Below are positions 28,378-37,283 of a stretch of DNA of 64,000 nucleotides, one piece after another. Positions within the stretch are counted from its first letter, which is position 1. Every line of letters begins with the position of its first letter. A model generated the notes under the pieces. The model was not told the origin of the DNA and did no database searches. It saw nothing but the letters and a program-made list of their open reading frames with translations. The translations under genes and the position numbers were made by a program. Origin of the DNA: Calothrix sp. HK-06 (GTDB lineage Bacteria; Cyanobacteriota; Cyanobacteriia; Cyanobacteriales; Nostocaceae); NCBI RefSeq assembly GCF_001904745.1, contig NZ_MRCD01000017.1, positions 1 through 64,000 on the forward strand. Direction: 5' to 3'.

Positions 28378-29478
28378 GTGGACGCAAAATTATCTCCTAA
28401 CCAAGGGTTGAATATTACTGGTATCGGTTTAGTCTCGTTACTAGGTGTGGGGCTGGGTGTGGCAGCACTAATATTGGATGTGATGGCAGGTCGTCTACCT
28501 TGGCTTGCAACATCATTAACGATGCCACTTCTACTGTGTGCGTTAATTTCTGCCGCAGTCGGTTATTGGGTGGTACCCTGGCTCTCTGCCCTCAAAGCTG
28601 GGCAAGTGATTCGTGAAGATGGTCCACAAGCTCATCTCAAGAAAGCTGGCACTCCAACAATGGGCGGTATCTTTTTTATTCCTGTTGCCGCAATTGTTGC
28701 TTGTGTATGGTCTGGTTTTGACCGTCAAGTCCTCGCCGTTTCTGCATTGACATTAAGCTACGGTTTCATTGGTTGGCTCGACGACTGGCAAATTCTTCGT
28801 CGCAAGTCCAACAAAGGTATTTCACCAAAGACTAAACTAGCGCTGCAAGTTGGATTCGCAGCACTATTTTGTCTGTGGTTAATGTATAGTCAACCTTCTA
28901 GCATTACAAGTATAGCGTTTCCTTTGGGTTTTTCTCTACCCCTTGGATTATTATTTTGGCCCTTCGCAGGATTTGTGTTGGTCGCCGAAAGTAACGCAAC
29001 CAATTTAACTGACGGAATTGATGGTTTAGCTGGAGGTACGGTAGCTATCGCGATGCTCGCTTTAGGCGCCTTAACTGCTCCAACTTCACCCGAATTAATG
29101 ATTTTTTGTGCCAGCATCAGTGGAAGCTGTCTAGGTTTCTTAGCGCATAACCGCAACCCTGCCCGCGTATTTATGGGAGACACAGGTTCCCTCGCGTTGG
29201 GTGGTGCATTAGGAGCAGTCGCATTACTTACAAATAGTCTCGCAGCATTATTTATCTTAAGTGGCATATTCTTTGTTGAAACCTTGTCTGTAATGGCACA
29301 AGTTGGTTACTACAAAGCCACTAAAGGTCCCGACGGTAAAGGCAAACGTCTCTTCAAAATGGCGCCGTTACATCACCATCTCGAACTTTCTGGATGGTCT
29401 GAATTGCAAGTTGTTGCAGTCTTTTATATAATTGGCGCCATTTTAGCAGTATGCGGTTTCACAATCGGCAAATTTTAA
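28378..29478 (+). CDS. mraY: Phospho-N-acetylmuramoyl-pentapeptide transferase
   Basis: 366 residues, polytopic. Family motifs are AGTPTMGGIF, LDDWQILRRKSNKGISPK (catalytic Asp pair), NATNLTDGIDGLAGGT, RVFMGDTGSLALGG and the histidine cluster PLHHHLELSGW. It transfers phospho-MurNAc-pentapeptide to undecaprenyl phosphate, giving lipid I on the inner face of the cytoplasmic membrane. The start is GTG at 28378. It is followed by a strong terminator, so it is not part of a division/cell-wall cluster here. Confidence 0.97.
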   Translation: MDAKLSPNQGLNITGIGLVSLLGVGLGVAALILDVMAGRLPWLATSLTMPLLLCALISAAVGYWVVPWLSALKAGQVIREDGPQAHLKKAGTPTMGGIFFIPVAAIVACVWSGFDRQVLAVSALTLSYGFIGWLDDWQILRRKSNKGISPKTKLALQVGFAALFCLWLMYSQPSSITSIAFPLGFSLPLGLLFWPFAGFVLVAESNATNLTDGIDGLAGGTVAIAMLALGALTAPTSPELMIFCASISGSCLGFLAHNRNPARVFMGDTGSLALGGALGAVALLTNSLAALFILSGIFFVETLSVMAQVGYYKATKGPDGKGKRLFKMAPLHHHLELSGWSELQVVAVFYIIGAILAVCGFTIGKF

Positions 29479-29512
29479 TAAACATGAAATAAAGTTTTCG
29501 ACAAGACACTTC

Positions 29513-29545
29513 AGCCTCCTCTTAATTGAGGGGGCTTTTTTTATT
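29513..29545 (+). terminator. Terminator after mraY
   Basis: AGCCTCCTC, loop TTAATT, GAGGGGGCT followed by TTTTTTATTTTT. Intrinsic terminator 35 bp after the stop codon. Confidence 0.85.
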
Positions 29546-29746
29546 TTTAACTTTTTATCACCCAACCTTTAATTAATCACAAATTTATCAATCCACCTGG
29601 TAACTACTTAAAAACAATATATTATATGTATTAATTTTGACACTAATTTGACAATATCTCGCTTAGAATTTCAGTGAAGTTGGGGTGTAATTAATGAATA
29701 TGATTTTATATCTACTAATTAGTATCTACCAATATATTTATAAACA

Positions 29747-30453
29747 ATGCAAAGTTTAAAGTGCTTAATTTTTGCAATACAAAACCCATTTGGATTAGCT
29801 TTTAAAGTAACTCGCAAAGGAGTAAAAGAAGAAAGTAAAAATTATAACTTAAACCATACATATCCCTTGTTGCTGGGAATTGTGTTAATGGTTCTTTCTT
29901 TATGCTTACACTTAATTGGTTATCGTGTAGGAATTTGGCAAACAGCAGTATCTAGCGAATTTGGATTGATGTTTCTCCTACTGATATATAACATCATAAT
30001 TATGGGAATAGCTTTTTAGCAGGTATCGACCAACCCGAACGTCGCGCAATGGATAGATTCCCATTACGAACTACATGTAAAATGGGAGCAGGAGAGCATA
30101 CTTTCATCGGATATACAAATAATATCTCAGAAAGTGGCGCCAGTATCACACTTGCAAATGATGAATACGTTCCATTTGATACACAATCTGCCAAAATTGA
30201 GTTTACCGAACAAAATTTATGTATCGAAGGTAAAATATTACGTATAAATTCTACTAAAAAGCGAAATAAGAAACAATACAATATTATTATTGAATTTACC
30301 AATGTAAGTTTAGAACAGAACCGTGCATTGGTTGAAATGCTTTACTGCGATATGACTTGGTGGAAAAAGGCAAAAAGACCAAGTGGAGTTGATGTATTTA
30401 TCGAAATGATGAGTTCGCTTTTTGGTCTACGTTCACTCATGACAAAATATTAG
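29747..30453 (+). pseudogene. Cellulose synthase-like (BcsA) C-terminal remnant with PilZ domain
   Basis: Two frames, 29747-30019 and 30049-30453, become one if a single base is changed in the T5 run near 30016: FLAGIDQPERRAMDRFPLR then links them. The first part (NPFGLAFKVTRKGVKEESK plus two hydrophobic helices) is the end of a GT2 cellulose-synthase-like membrane domain. The second is a PilZ domain with a degenerate c-di-GMP motif (PERRAMDRF, then NNISESGASITL). The catalytic glycosyltransferase domain is absent upstream. It is a truncated, frameshifted relic, unless the frameshift is a sequencing error. Confidence 0.7.
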
Positions 30454-30461
30454 GCAACGCA

Positions 30462-30608
30462 TACAACGGATGTAACGGATGAGTTGTTGGTTATAAACTT
30501 ATTCTCGCACATTTGAGACAGATGTGCTACAGCTTATCAAATTTAATAATATGAACTACTAGTTATTTAAAATCGACTATCCGTTACATCCGTTTATCAT
30601 CCGTTGCC
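30462..30608. repeat. ACGGATGTA-type hairpin repeat at the 3' end of moaB
   Basis: ACAACGGATGTAACGGATGA on the left and ATCCGTTACATCCGTTTATC on the right. A close copy is at 63091-63170 and includes the same following bases CATCCGTTGCCAAT, which here are the last codons of moaB. Confidence 0.75.
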
Positions 30609-31100
30609 AATTTGTCCAACCAGATGAACAATTTCTGGTAATATCAATTTTTCCATTGCTAAACGCACTGCATTACTCGAACCAGGAACTGAAAAAATTA
30701 CCTTACCTTGATAAGTACCAGCAGTAGCACGCGATGCTATTGCGCGTGAACCAATTTCTTGATAGCTCAAATATCTAAATATTTCCCCAAAACCGGGTAA
30801 AATTTTCTCTAGTAGTTTTTCGACTGCATCATAGGTTGTATCTCTCGGTGCAATTCCTGTTCCACCATTTAATATAATTACATCAACGTCCGTTCGTTCT
30901 TTTAATTTTTCTATTTCTGTTTGAATTAAAGTGGGTTCGTCTTTAATTATTGCGTATGCGGTGACGGTATGATTGGCGCCTTCGAGTAATTGATGAATTA
31001 ATTGTCCGCTTTTATCGCTTTCGATAGTGCGTGTGTCGCTGACGGTGATGACGGCACAGTTTATTGTTGTAGGTGTGTCGGGATGAGGATGATTTGCCAT
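30597..31100 (-). CDS. moaB: Molybdenum cofactor biosynthesis protein B
   Basis: 167 residues. Motifs of the MogA/MoaB fold: AVITVSDTRTIESDKSGQLI at the N-terminus, DVIILNGGTGIAPRDTTYDA (molybdopterin-binding loop) and VIFSVPGSSNAVRLAMEKLI. Members adenylylate or bind molybdopterin before molybdenum insertion, which fits an organism relying on Mo nitrogenase and nitrate reductase, although it is not linked to the nif genes. The last residues IGNG are encoded within a dispersed repeat edge. Confidence 0.93.
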   Translation of the reverse strand: MANHPHPDTPTTINCAVITVSDTRTIESDKSGQLIHQLLEGANHTVTAYAIIKDEPTLIQTEIEKLKERTDVDVIILNGGTGIAPRDTTYDAVEKLLEKILPGFGEIFRYLSYQEIGSRAIASRATAGTYQGKVIFSVPGSSNAVRLAMEKLILPEIVHLVGQIGNG

Positions 31101-31126
31101 TATAAGGGTTATTGAGAATTCTTCGT

Positions 31127-31193
31127 TTGGTGCGTGGCGCTACGAGACTATTTGCTTCGTTTTAAGATGTTGGTGGCGCCACGCACCCTACTT
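31127..31193. repeat. Dispersed hairpin repeat overlapping psb28 stop, copy B
   Basis: GTGCGTGGCGCTACGAGA, TTGCTTCGTTTTAAG, GGTGGCGCCACGCACCCTAC. Related to 19130-19201 and, like it, ends at the stop codon of the neighbouring minus-strand gene. Confidence 0.75.
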
Positions 31194-31527
31194 AAGATTT
31201 TCCAAATTCTAGGCCGTTGTCTTCGGCGTAGCGCTCCATAAACCGCATGAAACGGTCCCACTCGTCAGGTGACCTCATGATGTAGACTGCTTCGAGTGCT
31301 TCTGGTTTTCCATTGATGAATTTGCCTTTGACTTCGCGAGTGATTATTTCACCCTCTTCATCAATCATGTACATCCCGGTAATATCTTCGGTATTGCCAC
31401 TGCCCAGTGCGTTTGGATTTTGAAAAATAAACGTCGCGGTTCCGCTCTCACCAGAGCGCGAGCGTGTCAAACGTATATCTGGGATAACTTCTTCATTGAC
31501 ACCTCTAGAAAATTGAATCTTAGCCAT
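31192..31527 (-). CDS. psb28: Photosystem II reaction center protein Psb28
   Basis: 111 residues: [52 protein letters not shown], then [20 protein letters not shown]. These match Psb28, a soluble factor that binds PSII assembly intermediates on the cytoplasmic side and aids chlorophyll-protein assembly. Length is normal. Between moaB and dtd, all on the minus strand but with long spacers, so probably separate transcripts. Confidence 0.95.
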   Translation of the reverse strand: MAKIQFSRGVNEEVIPDIRLTRSRSGESGTATFIFQNPNALGSGNTEDITGMYMIDEEGEIITREVKGKFINGKPEALEAVYIMRSPDEWDRFMRFMERYAEDNGLEFGKS

Positions 31528-31596
31528 GATTAAGTAATGTTAAAGTAGCGTGATACCTAAATTAAGATTCTCTCATCATTTAGTACCAACAGTTCA

Positions 31597-32052
31597 TTAC
31601 TGCCCGAATTCTTTCTCAAGTATCAAAGTGACGGGGCCATCATTTTCTATACTGACCTGCATCATTGCTCCAAATTGCCCTGTTTCTACTTGCAACCCGC
31701 TTGCGCGCAGTTTTTCGACAAATCGATTGTATAAGTCAGAAGCTATAGAAGGCGCCGCGCTCCGGTCAAAAGAAGGCCGCCGACCTTTGCGACAATCTCC
31801 ATAAAGAGTAAATTGACTAACAACCAATAATTCCCCATTAATTTCTTGTATCGATTTTTGCCATCTGTCTCCACCTTCATCATCAGGAAATACCCTTAAT
31901 TCCAAACATTTACGTGCCATCCATTCTAGTTCAGCATCAGTATCTGTATCAGCTATACCAACAAGTACATTTAAACCCCGCCCAATTTTACCAATAATTT
32001 CACTATTAACTGTTACCTGTGATGATTCAACTCGCTGGATAATCACGCGCAT
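31597..32052 (-). CDS. dtd: D-aminoacyl-tRNA deacylase
   Basis: 151 residues. Signature segments are [36 protein letters not shown] and the C-terminal [18 protein letters not shown]. It hydrolyses D-amino acids from mischarged tRNAs, using the cross-subunit Gly-Pro (here GPVT) and SQFTL motifs. Full length with a clear ATG. Confidence 0.96.
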   Translation of the reverse strand: MRVIIQRVESSQVTVNSEIIGKIGRGLNVLVGIADTDTDAELEWMARKCLELRVFPDDEGGDRWQKSIQEINGELLVVSQFTLYGDCRKGRRPSFDRSAAPSIASDLYNRFVEKLRASGLQVETGQFGAMMQVSIENDGPVTLILEKEFGQ

Positions 32053-32606
32053 AGTACTGAAAAACTACTAAAAGATATGATTTGGTGTAATTTAATTTAA
32101 TTAATAATTATCATTCAATCGGGACTTAATGATAATTCTTTTTTATAATATGGTATTTGTGCTATTTGATACAGCAGTAGAAGAGATTTGAATATGAGTA
32201 ATTTTTTCTTCTTGGCTGGTGTGGTTTACTGATGAGCGTTGCCGATGCTTCCAAAAAAACCGTAACATTTCTTTACATTCTAGTACACTAGCCAACCTTG
32301 TTTTTTTTGCGGATCAGGGTATTTACTAGGTATTTTTTCCTACTTTTGGGGTGGTTTTTAGTAAAACACACCCCTTTTTTGAAGAAAAATCCTGAAATCT
32401 ATATAAATTAATGGTTTCATCTGTTCACTTCTGTCGTATAAACCTTAGAATGATTCATTGAAAAGTCGAGCCAACAGGAGTTGCAGCAATTTTAAGCAAA
32501 AATACTCCTTTTGGTAGACTTTGTAAATCTCTTAACAGAGATTTAAGTGAATTCTGATCAGGGTGTGTCTGTTACACAATCCCAAGTAAACCTCAAGGAG
32601 TTTGAC
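32053..32606. other. Long intergenic region upstream of the HU gene
   Basis: About 550 bp, AT rich, with C/T and T runs (CCTTGTTTTTTTTGCGG near 32297). It must carry the HU promoter and a long leader. An ORF extension of HU upstream to 32547 is rejected because CAAGGAG at 32594 positions the ATG at 32607. No RNA gene recognised. Confidence 0.45.
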
Positions 32607-32891
32607 ATGAACAAGGGCGAATTAGTAGATGCAGTAGCAGAGAAAGCTAGCGTTACCAAGAAGCAAGCGGATGCAGTCCTTACTGCGGCGCTAGAGACTA
32701 TTATCGAAGCGGTTTCTTCGGGCGATAAGGTTACACTAGTTGGATTTGGCTCATTTGAGTCACGCGAACGTAAAGCCCGCGAAGGGCGTAACCCGAAAAC
32801 CAATGAGAAAATGGAAATACCTGCTACCAAGGTTCCTGCTTTCTCTGCTGGTAAGCTATTTAGAGAAAAAGTGGCGCCCCCAAAAGCTTAG
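32607..32891 (+). CDS. HU-family DNA-binding protein
   Basis: 94 residues: MNKGELVDAVAEKASVTKKQ, VTLVGFGSFESRERKAREGR, NPKTNEKMEIPATKVPAFSA, GKLFREKV. The conserved arm Arg-Asn-Pro (GRNPKT) that bends DNA is intact. It is a histone-like nucleoid protein acting as a dimer; in Anabaena HU (HanA) is needed for heterocyst formation. AAGGAG lies 7 bp before the ATG. It is followed closely by the cobD-like gene on the same strand, though functional linkage is not expected. Confidence 0.96.
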   Translation: MNKGELVDAVAEKASVTKKQADAVLTAALETIIEAVSSGDKVTLVGFGSFESRERKAREGRNPKTNEKMEIPATKVPAFSAGKLFREKVAPPKA

Positions 32892-32917
32892 TTAGTTTTG
32901 AGTGGAGTAAATTATCG

Positions 32918-34006
32918 ATGGGGAAACCTGCACATGGAGGAAATTTAGTTTGGGCATCGGCGCTGGCTGGTTGTCCTCCTAGTGCTATTCTGGATTTTTC
33001 TGCCAGTATCAGTCCGCTGGGACCACCGGAGAGTGTATTGAAGGCAATACAGTCCCAGCTAAGTCATTTACGGCACTATCCAGACCCCAGTTACAGTGAT
33101 TTGAGTTTAGCGCTCAGTCACTTTCATAATCTACCTTCTGAATGGATTCTGCCGGGTAACGGCTCGGCGGAATTACTTAGTTTAGTCGGCAGAGAGTTAT
33201 CAGAATTTGAAACAACTACCTTAATAACTCCAGCCTTTGGCGACTATTACCGCGCGTTAGCTGCTTATAACGCCAAAGTGTTGGAGTTCCCTTTAATTAG
33301 TGGTGAGTGGAAAGTGCTGAGTGCTGAGTTTTTAGAAAGACTCAGCACTCAGCACTCAGCACTCAGCACTCATTACTCAGCACTTCTTATTAACAATCCT
33401 CACAACCCCACAGGGGTAATATTTTCACGGGAAGATATTTTGCCCTGTTTAAACAAATTTGCTTTGGTGGTAATAGATGAAGCGTTTATGGACTTTTTAC
33501 CACTAGACCAACAACAAAGCCTTATATCGGTTGTGCAGGATTATTCAAACTTAGTAATTCTAAGGTCGCTGACTAAGTTCTATAGCATACCCGGTTTGCG
33601 ATTGGGTTATGCCATAGCACATCCTGACCGTTTACAGCGCTATAGGACTTGGCGTGACCCTTGGAGTGTTAATACTTTAGCGTCTGCTGCTGGGGTAGCT
33701 GCACTCTCTGATACAGAGTTTCAAGCTAGTACTTGTTCATGGCTACCCAAAGCGCGCAAAGAACTATTTGAGGGTTTATCTCAAATTCCAGGTTTACAAC
33801 CGCTTCCAAGTGCCGCTAACTTCTTACTAGTCCAGTCCGAACATTCTTGCGTGGAGCTACAACATCGATTACTTAAAAACCATCAAGTTTTCATTCGCGA
33901 CTGTCAGAGCTTTCCTCAGCTTGGAGACCGATTTTTTAGAGTCGCTGTTCGTACAGAATTAGATAACAAGCGGTTATTAACTGCATTGCAAAGCGTTTTA
34001 TTATAA
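32918..34006 (+). CDS. cobD: Threonine-phosphate decarboxylase-like aminotransferase (CobD type)
   Basis: 362 residues of the PLP fold type I family. HGGNLVWASALAGCPPSAIL, DFSASISPLGPP and HYPDPSYSDL are typical of CobD. The aldimine lysine lies in ILRSLTKFYSIPGLRLGYA and LLINNPHNPTG binds the cofactor. The expected reaction yields (R)-1-amino-2-propanol phosphate for the cobalamin nucleotide loop; histidinol-phosphate aminotransferase is the alternative. About 25 residues (KVLSAEFLERLSTQHSALST and following) are encoded by an in-frame heptamer repeat insertion at 33313-33384, in a surface region before LLINNP. Start at ATG 32918. Confidence 0.85.
   Translation: MGKPAHGGNLVWASALAGCPPSAILDFSASISPLGPPESVLKAIQSQLSHLRHYPDPSYSDLSLALSHFHNLPSEWILPGNGSAELLSLVGRELSEFETTTLITPAFGDYYRALAAYNAKVLEFPLISGEWKVLSAEFLERLSTQHSALSTHYSALLINNPHNPTGVIFSREDILPCLNKFALVVIDEAFMDFLPLDQQQSLISVVQDYSNLVILRSLTKFYSIPGLRLGYAIAHPDRLQRYRTWRDPWSVNTLASAAGVAALSDTEFQASTCSWLPKARKELFEGLSQIPGLQPLPSAANFLLVQSEHSCVELQHRLLKNHQVFIRDCQSFPQLGDRFFRVAVRTELDNKRLLTALQSVLL
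33313..33384. repeat. Heptamer (CAGCACT) repeat inserted within the cobD-like gene
   Basis: Left AGTGCTGAGTGCTGAG (33313-33328); right arm six consecutive heptamers, CAGCACT x4, CATTACT, CAGCACT (33343-33384). The two sides are inverted, with TTTTTAGAAAGA between. The reading frame of the host gene is preserved. Confidence 0.85.
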
Positions 34007-34039
34007 TTTTAGCCACGCGAATTTAATTCTCTGAAGAAT

Positions 34040-35443
34040 GTGATTGAATACGATATTGTTATTATTGGCGGTAGTAAGTCAGGACGTTATGCAGCATATG
34101 CGGCTATTCAGTTAGGCGCCAAAGTGGCACTTGTTGAGCCAGAAAATAGTTCCGAATTATTATATTCCAGTGCCCTGAACCATATAGCTTGTGAATATCG
34201 TCCTATTGTGTCTAAAATGGCGCCAAGTGAATCTATAGATTGGGAAACAGCAATGTTATGGGCACTTGGAGTAGAATCTCAAATTGGCGCCTATAACGAG
34301 CTTGCACTAATAGCAGCACAAGGTGTTGACGTTATTGTTGGTAGCGGTCAATTTCAAAACAACCCACATCTAGCGTTTTTTGTCAATGACCGTTTATTAG
34401 TAGGACGGACTTATTTGTTAGCTACTGGTTCACATTACTTGGCACCAGATATAGAAGGATTACACAAAACAGGCTTTTTAACGCTTGGAAATATAAGTCT
34501 TTCTCTTGAAGATAAGCCTAATAATTGGGTAATTTTAGGTGGTGTACCCCAAAGTATTGAGCTTGCACAAGCTGCTTCGCGTTTAAATTGCAACGTAACG
34601 TTAATTGTTGAGGGTTCCAAAATTATCTCACACGTTGACTCCGAAGTCGTTCAGCTACTTGAAGCACAGTTAGAAGCTTCGGGTGTACGTATATTAAAAC
34701 AAACTAAAGTTACACAAGTTTTATCTATTGATGGCAAAAAGTGGTTACAAGCAGGTGATAAAGCCATTGAAACTGACGAAATAATTGTGGCAACACAAAC
34801 ACCGAATATAGAATCACTCAATTTAGCGGCAGTTGGAATTAAATGGCATAAAAATCGCTTGCTTGTGAATTCAAAACTGCAAACTACAAATAATCGTATT
34901 TATGCTTGTGGAGATGTTATTGGTGGATATACGCTTACTAATTTAGCAAATTATGAAGTTAATATTGCTTTAAGAAATGCTTTATTTTTCCCGACAAGAA
35001 AAGTTGATTATCAGTATGTTCCTTGGGGAATAGCAACTCAACCTCCTTTAGCGCATGTCGGAATTACTGAATCACAAGCACAGCAATTATATAATTTTGA
35101 TGAAATAATAGTTTTACGACAATATTTTAAGTCGTTGCCATTAGCCAAAATTAATGATGAAACTACAGGTGTTTGTAAAATAATTACTCTAAAAAACGGC
35201 GAAATTGTAGGAGCTTCAATATTTGGATTAAATGCGGGAGAATTAATAAATATAATTTCATTAGCAATCAATCAAAAAATTAAAATTTATAATTTTCACA
35301 AAATAGCACTTGCTTACCCAAGTGTAGGAGAAATTATATTACAAGCCGCACGCGATTGGAATAAAACCAAACTAGATAAAAGTAACGCACTACAAGAATT
35401 ACTAGAAGACTTTTTCCAGTTTCGTCGCAATTGGAATTTGTAG
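34040..35443 (+). CDS. Disulfide-reductase-family flavoprotein lacking the redox cysteine pair
   Basis: 467 residues with the fold of dihydrolipoamide dehydrogenase or mercuric reductase: FAD site YDIVIIGGSKSGRYAAYAAI, LLATGSHYLAPDIEGLHKTG, NAD(P) site NNWVILGGVPQSIELAQAAS, second FAD motif NRIYACGDVIGGY, and a dimerisation domain. The usual CxxxxC disulfide is replaced (SALNHIACEYRPIVSK has a single Cys), and the C-terminal catalytic His is a Tyr (LAYPSVGE instead of xHPTxxE). It therefore cannot perform the standard disulfide chemistry; it may be an NAD(P)H oxidase or other flavin enzyme. GTG start at 34040. The stop codon lies in an inverted repeat. Confidence 0.85.
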   Translation: MIEYDIVIIGGSKSGRYAAYAAIQLGAKVALVEPENSSELLYSSALNHIACEYRPIVSKMAPSESIDWETAMLWALGVESQIGAYNELALIAAQGVDVIVGSGQFQNNPHLAFFVNDRLLVGRTYLLATGSHYLAPDIEGLHKTGFLTLGNISLSLEDKPNNWVILGGVPQSIELAQAASRLNCNVTLIVEGSKIISHVDSEVVQLLEAQLEASGVRILKQTKVTQVLSIDGKKWLQAGDKAIETDEIIVATQTPNIESLNLAAVGIKWHKNRLLVNSKLQTTNNRIYACGDVIGGYTLTNLANYEVNIALRNALFFPTRKVDYQYVPWGIATQPPLAHVGITESQAQQLYNFDEIIVLRQYFKSLPLAKINDETTGVCKIITLKNGEIVGASIFGLNAGELINIISLAINQKIKIYNFHKIALAYPSVGEIILQAARDWNKTKLDKSNALQELLEDFFQFRRNWNL

Positions 35444-35492
35444 AGACGCGTAATCCGAAGGATTTCCCGAAGGGATTTATCGCGTCTCTACA
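35439..35492. terminator. Hairpin repeat between convergent genes
   Basis: TGTAGAGACGCG (35439-35450) and CGCGTCTCTACA (35481-35492) form a perfect 12-bp stem; an inner TTTCCCGAAGGGA also pairs. This is a familiar repeat family in filamentous cyanobacteria and may terminate both convergent genes. Confidence 0.65.
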
Positions 35493-35505
35493 TTCATATT
35501 TATAT

Positions 35506-37206
35506 TTACGGTTTTTTATTCTTTCCTTCTAAAAACGAAACGCTACCAATCCCTTGTAAAATTCCACGTCCAATTAAACCTATACCGCGTCCTACTACTT
35601 GCGTTAAAACAAATACTACACCGCTACCTAGAAAAGATAACAATGATTGTAACCGAGGCGCCACGGCATCACGAAATTCTAGCATTAAAGTTACAAATAG
35701 TGGAATACCTCTAAGTTGCGTCAGTTCATTACGTCTCGAAGCGTATATCGAAGTTTTGGCAATGCCACGCGGTGCAAAAACAAATATTTCATAACGACTT
35801 TCAAATATTGCCTGTGGTTCCTTATAATAATTTCTAAGACGATATTTCCACGACAAGTTATTTCTAAACCTTTCGATTTCTCTAGTTGAAATATATTGAC
35901 GATCATAATAATCTTTTTTAATTGACTCAACATCAGCTAATCGATTTAACAACGGCTGAATAACACTGTTAGCTACTTGAATAATTATATTTTCTAAAAT
36001 CATTAATGCATTCGCTCTAGCTTCTGTACTATCAGCCGAATATATTGCATTATCAATATACCAATCATTCTGAAAAATTAAATATGATAAAAATTCGCTA
36101 AATAATGGTATATAATTCAAAATTTCCGATTGAACAGCATCAGTATCTTGGAGTAATAAATTAACTATTTCTACATAATTACCATCAACGCGAATGCGCG
36201 TAAATTTGCCAAAAAACTCAGCGGTCGCTGTTTGCCACAAATCACGTAAAATAATATGCTTGAATTCTTGTAATTGATTAATCTCGACTTGAGAATTTCT
36301 GAGTTCGTCTAAAACTTCGGCTAGTTTTTGCAAAATTAAGTACAGTAACTCACGTTTTTTGTCAACACGTAAAATATCTATTTCTAAGGCAACATCAGTA
36401 ACATTGTGTAATGACAACTGAAACTGCGACACACAAGAAGCAAATAAATCTGATTGTAGCGACCGAGGACTAGATAACTGCGGCGCCTCCTGAACTAAAA
36501 CGTTGGATGGTTCAATAATATTAGTAGAAATAGTAGAAGGCGTTTCAACTCGTTCTTGTTGGGGCGATACTGACAATAAATGATTTAACAACCATCGTGC
36601 GGTCTGTAGTTCGCGAACTTTGCCAGCTAAAACCGCGCGCTCAAGTGTCGGTATTCCCGGAACTCCCAATTCTCTTCTGATTTGTCTCAGGTTGGCTTGA
36701 ATATAATTGTTACCCGACAATCTGAGATTATTGATAAATCTTGCTGTGCGTTTAGTAAGGGGGGGTGAGTAGACATTCTCTTGATAGTCTGTGGCGATAT
36801 TTCGAGAAAGCCAATAAACACCACCAGTTGTAACGGTATTAATAGCTGTTACCAATTCTGAAATGGGGGCGCCTTTAGCGCAATAACCTTCAACCCCGAT
36901 TTGTGCTGTAACCGCTAGCTGTTGCAATGGTTGTGAGCTTAGTAGCAAAATTGGTAAATCTGGATACTGGGCTTTTAACTGCCTACATAACTGATTAACG
37001 GTGGAGTAATGAGCTAATTCCAAAATAACCAAATCAAGTGTATGGTTGGGTTGCATCAATGAAACTAGTTGCAGCGCTTCTACATCAGTTTGAGCTTCCC
37101 CAACTATTTCTAAGCTCGCTTCAGCTTCCAACGCTACCCGCAGTCCTAATCTAAAAATTGGGTCGGGGTCAACTAAGAGTATTCTGATAGCGTTGGTTGT
37201 GGTCAT
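35506..37206 (-). CDS. DUF3685 (Ycf55-like) protein with receiver domain
   Basis: About 566 residues. The N-terminal 130 residues form a receiver domain (RILLVDPDPIFRLGLRVALE, ILLLSSQP, GYCAKGAPISELVTAIN). The phospho-accepting Asp is replaced: DLVILELAHYS has Glu where Asp is expected, so it is probably a constitutive or non-phosphorylated pseudo-receiver. A Ycf55/DUF3685 region follows (about 290-500), then a hydrophobic C-terminus (LLSFLGSGVVFVLTQVVGRG) suggesting membrane association. The role is unknown; Ycf55 is also encoded in red-algal plastids. Start set at the ATG at 37206. Confidence 0.8.
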   Translation of the reverse strand: MTTTNAIRILLVDPDPIFRLGLRVALEAEASLEIVGEAQTDVEALQLVSLMQPNHTLDLVILELAHYSTVNQLCRQLKAQYPDLPILLLSSQPLQQLAVTAQIGVEGYCAKGAPISELVTAINTVTTGGVYWLSRNIATDYQENVYSPPLTKRTARFINNLRLSGNNYIQANLRQIRRELGVPGIPTLERAVLAGKVRELQTARWLLNHLLSVSPQQERVETPSTISTNIIEPSNVLVQEAPQLSSPRSLQSDLFASCVSQFQLSLHNVTDVALEIDILRVDKKRELLYLILQKLAEVLDELRNSQVEINQLQEFKHIILRDLWQTATAEFFGKFTRIRVDGNYVEIVNLLLQDTDAVQSEILNYIPLFSEFLSYLIFQNDWYIDNAIYSADSTEARANALMILENIIIQVANSVIQPLLNRLADVESIKKDYYDRQYISTREIERFRNNLSWKYRLRNYYKEPQAIFESRYEIFVFAPRGIAKTSIYASRRNELTQLRGIPLFVTLMLEFRDAVAPRLQSLLSFLGSGVVFVLTQVVGRGIGLIGRGILQGIGSVSFLEGKNKKP

Positions 37207-37283
37207 ACTAGTCAAATGCACAATTCCCGATTAGAGATTAAATGAAGCATAATTAAATTTGAAGGCTATTTACTGAGTTAAAA

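Noticed and set aside
33343-33384. Short direct repeats resembling a small CRISPR array
   Set aside because: Units are only 7 bp, contiguous, and inside a conserved gene.
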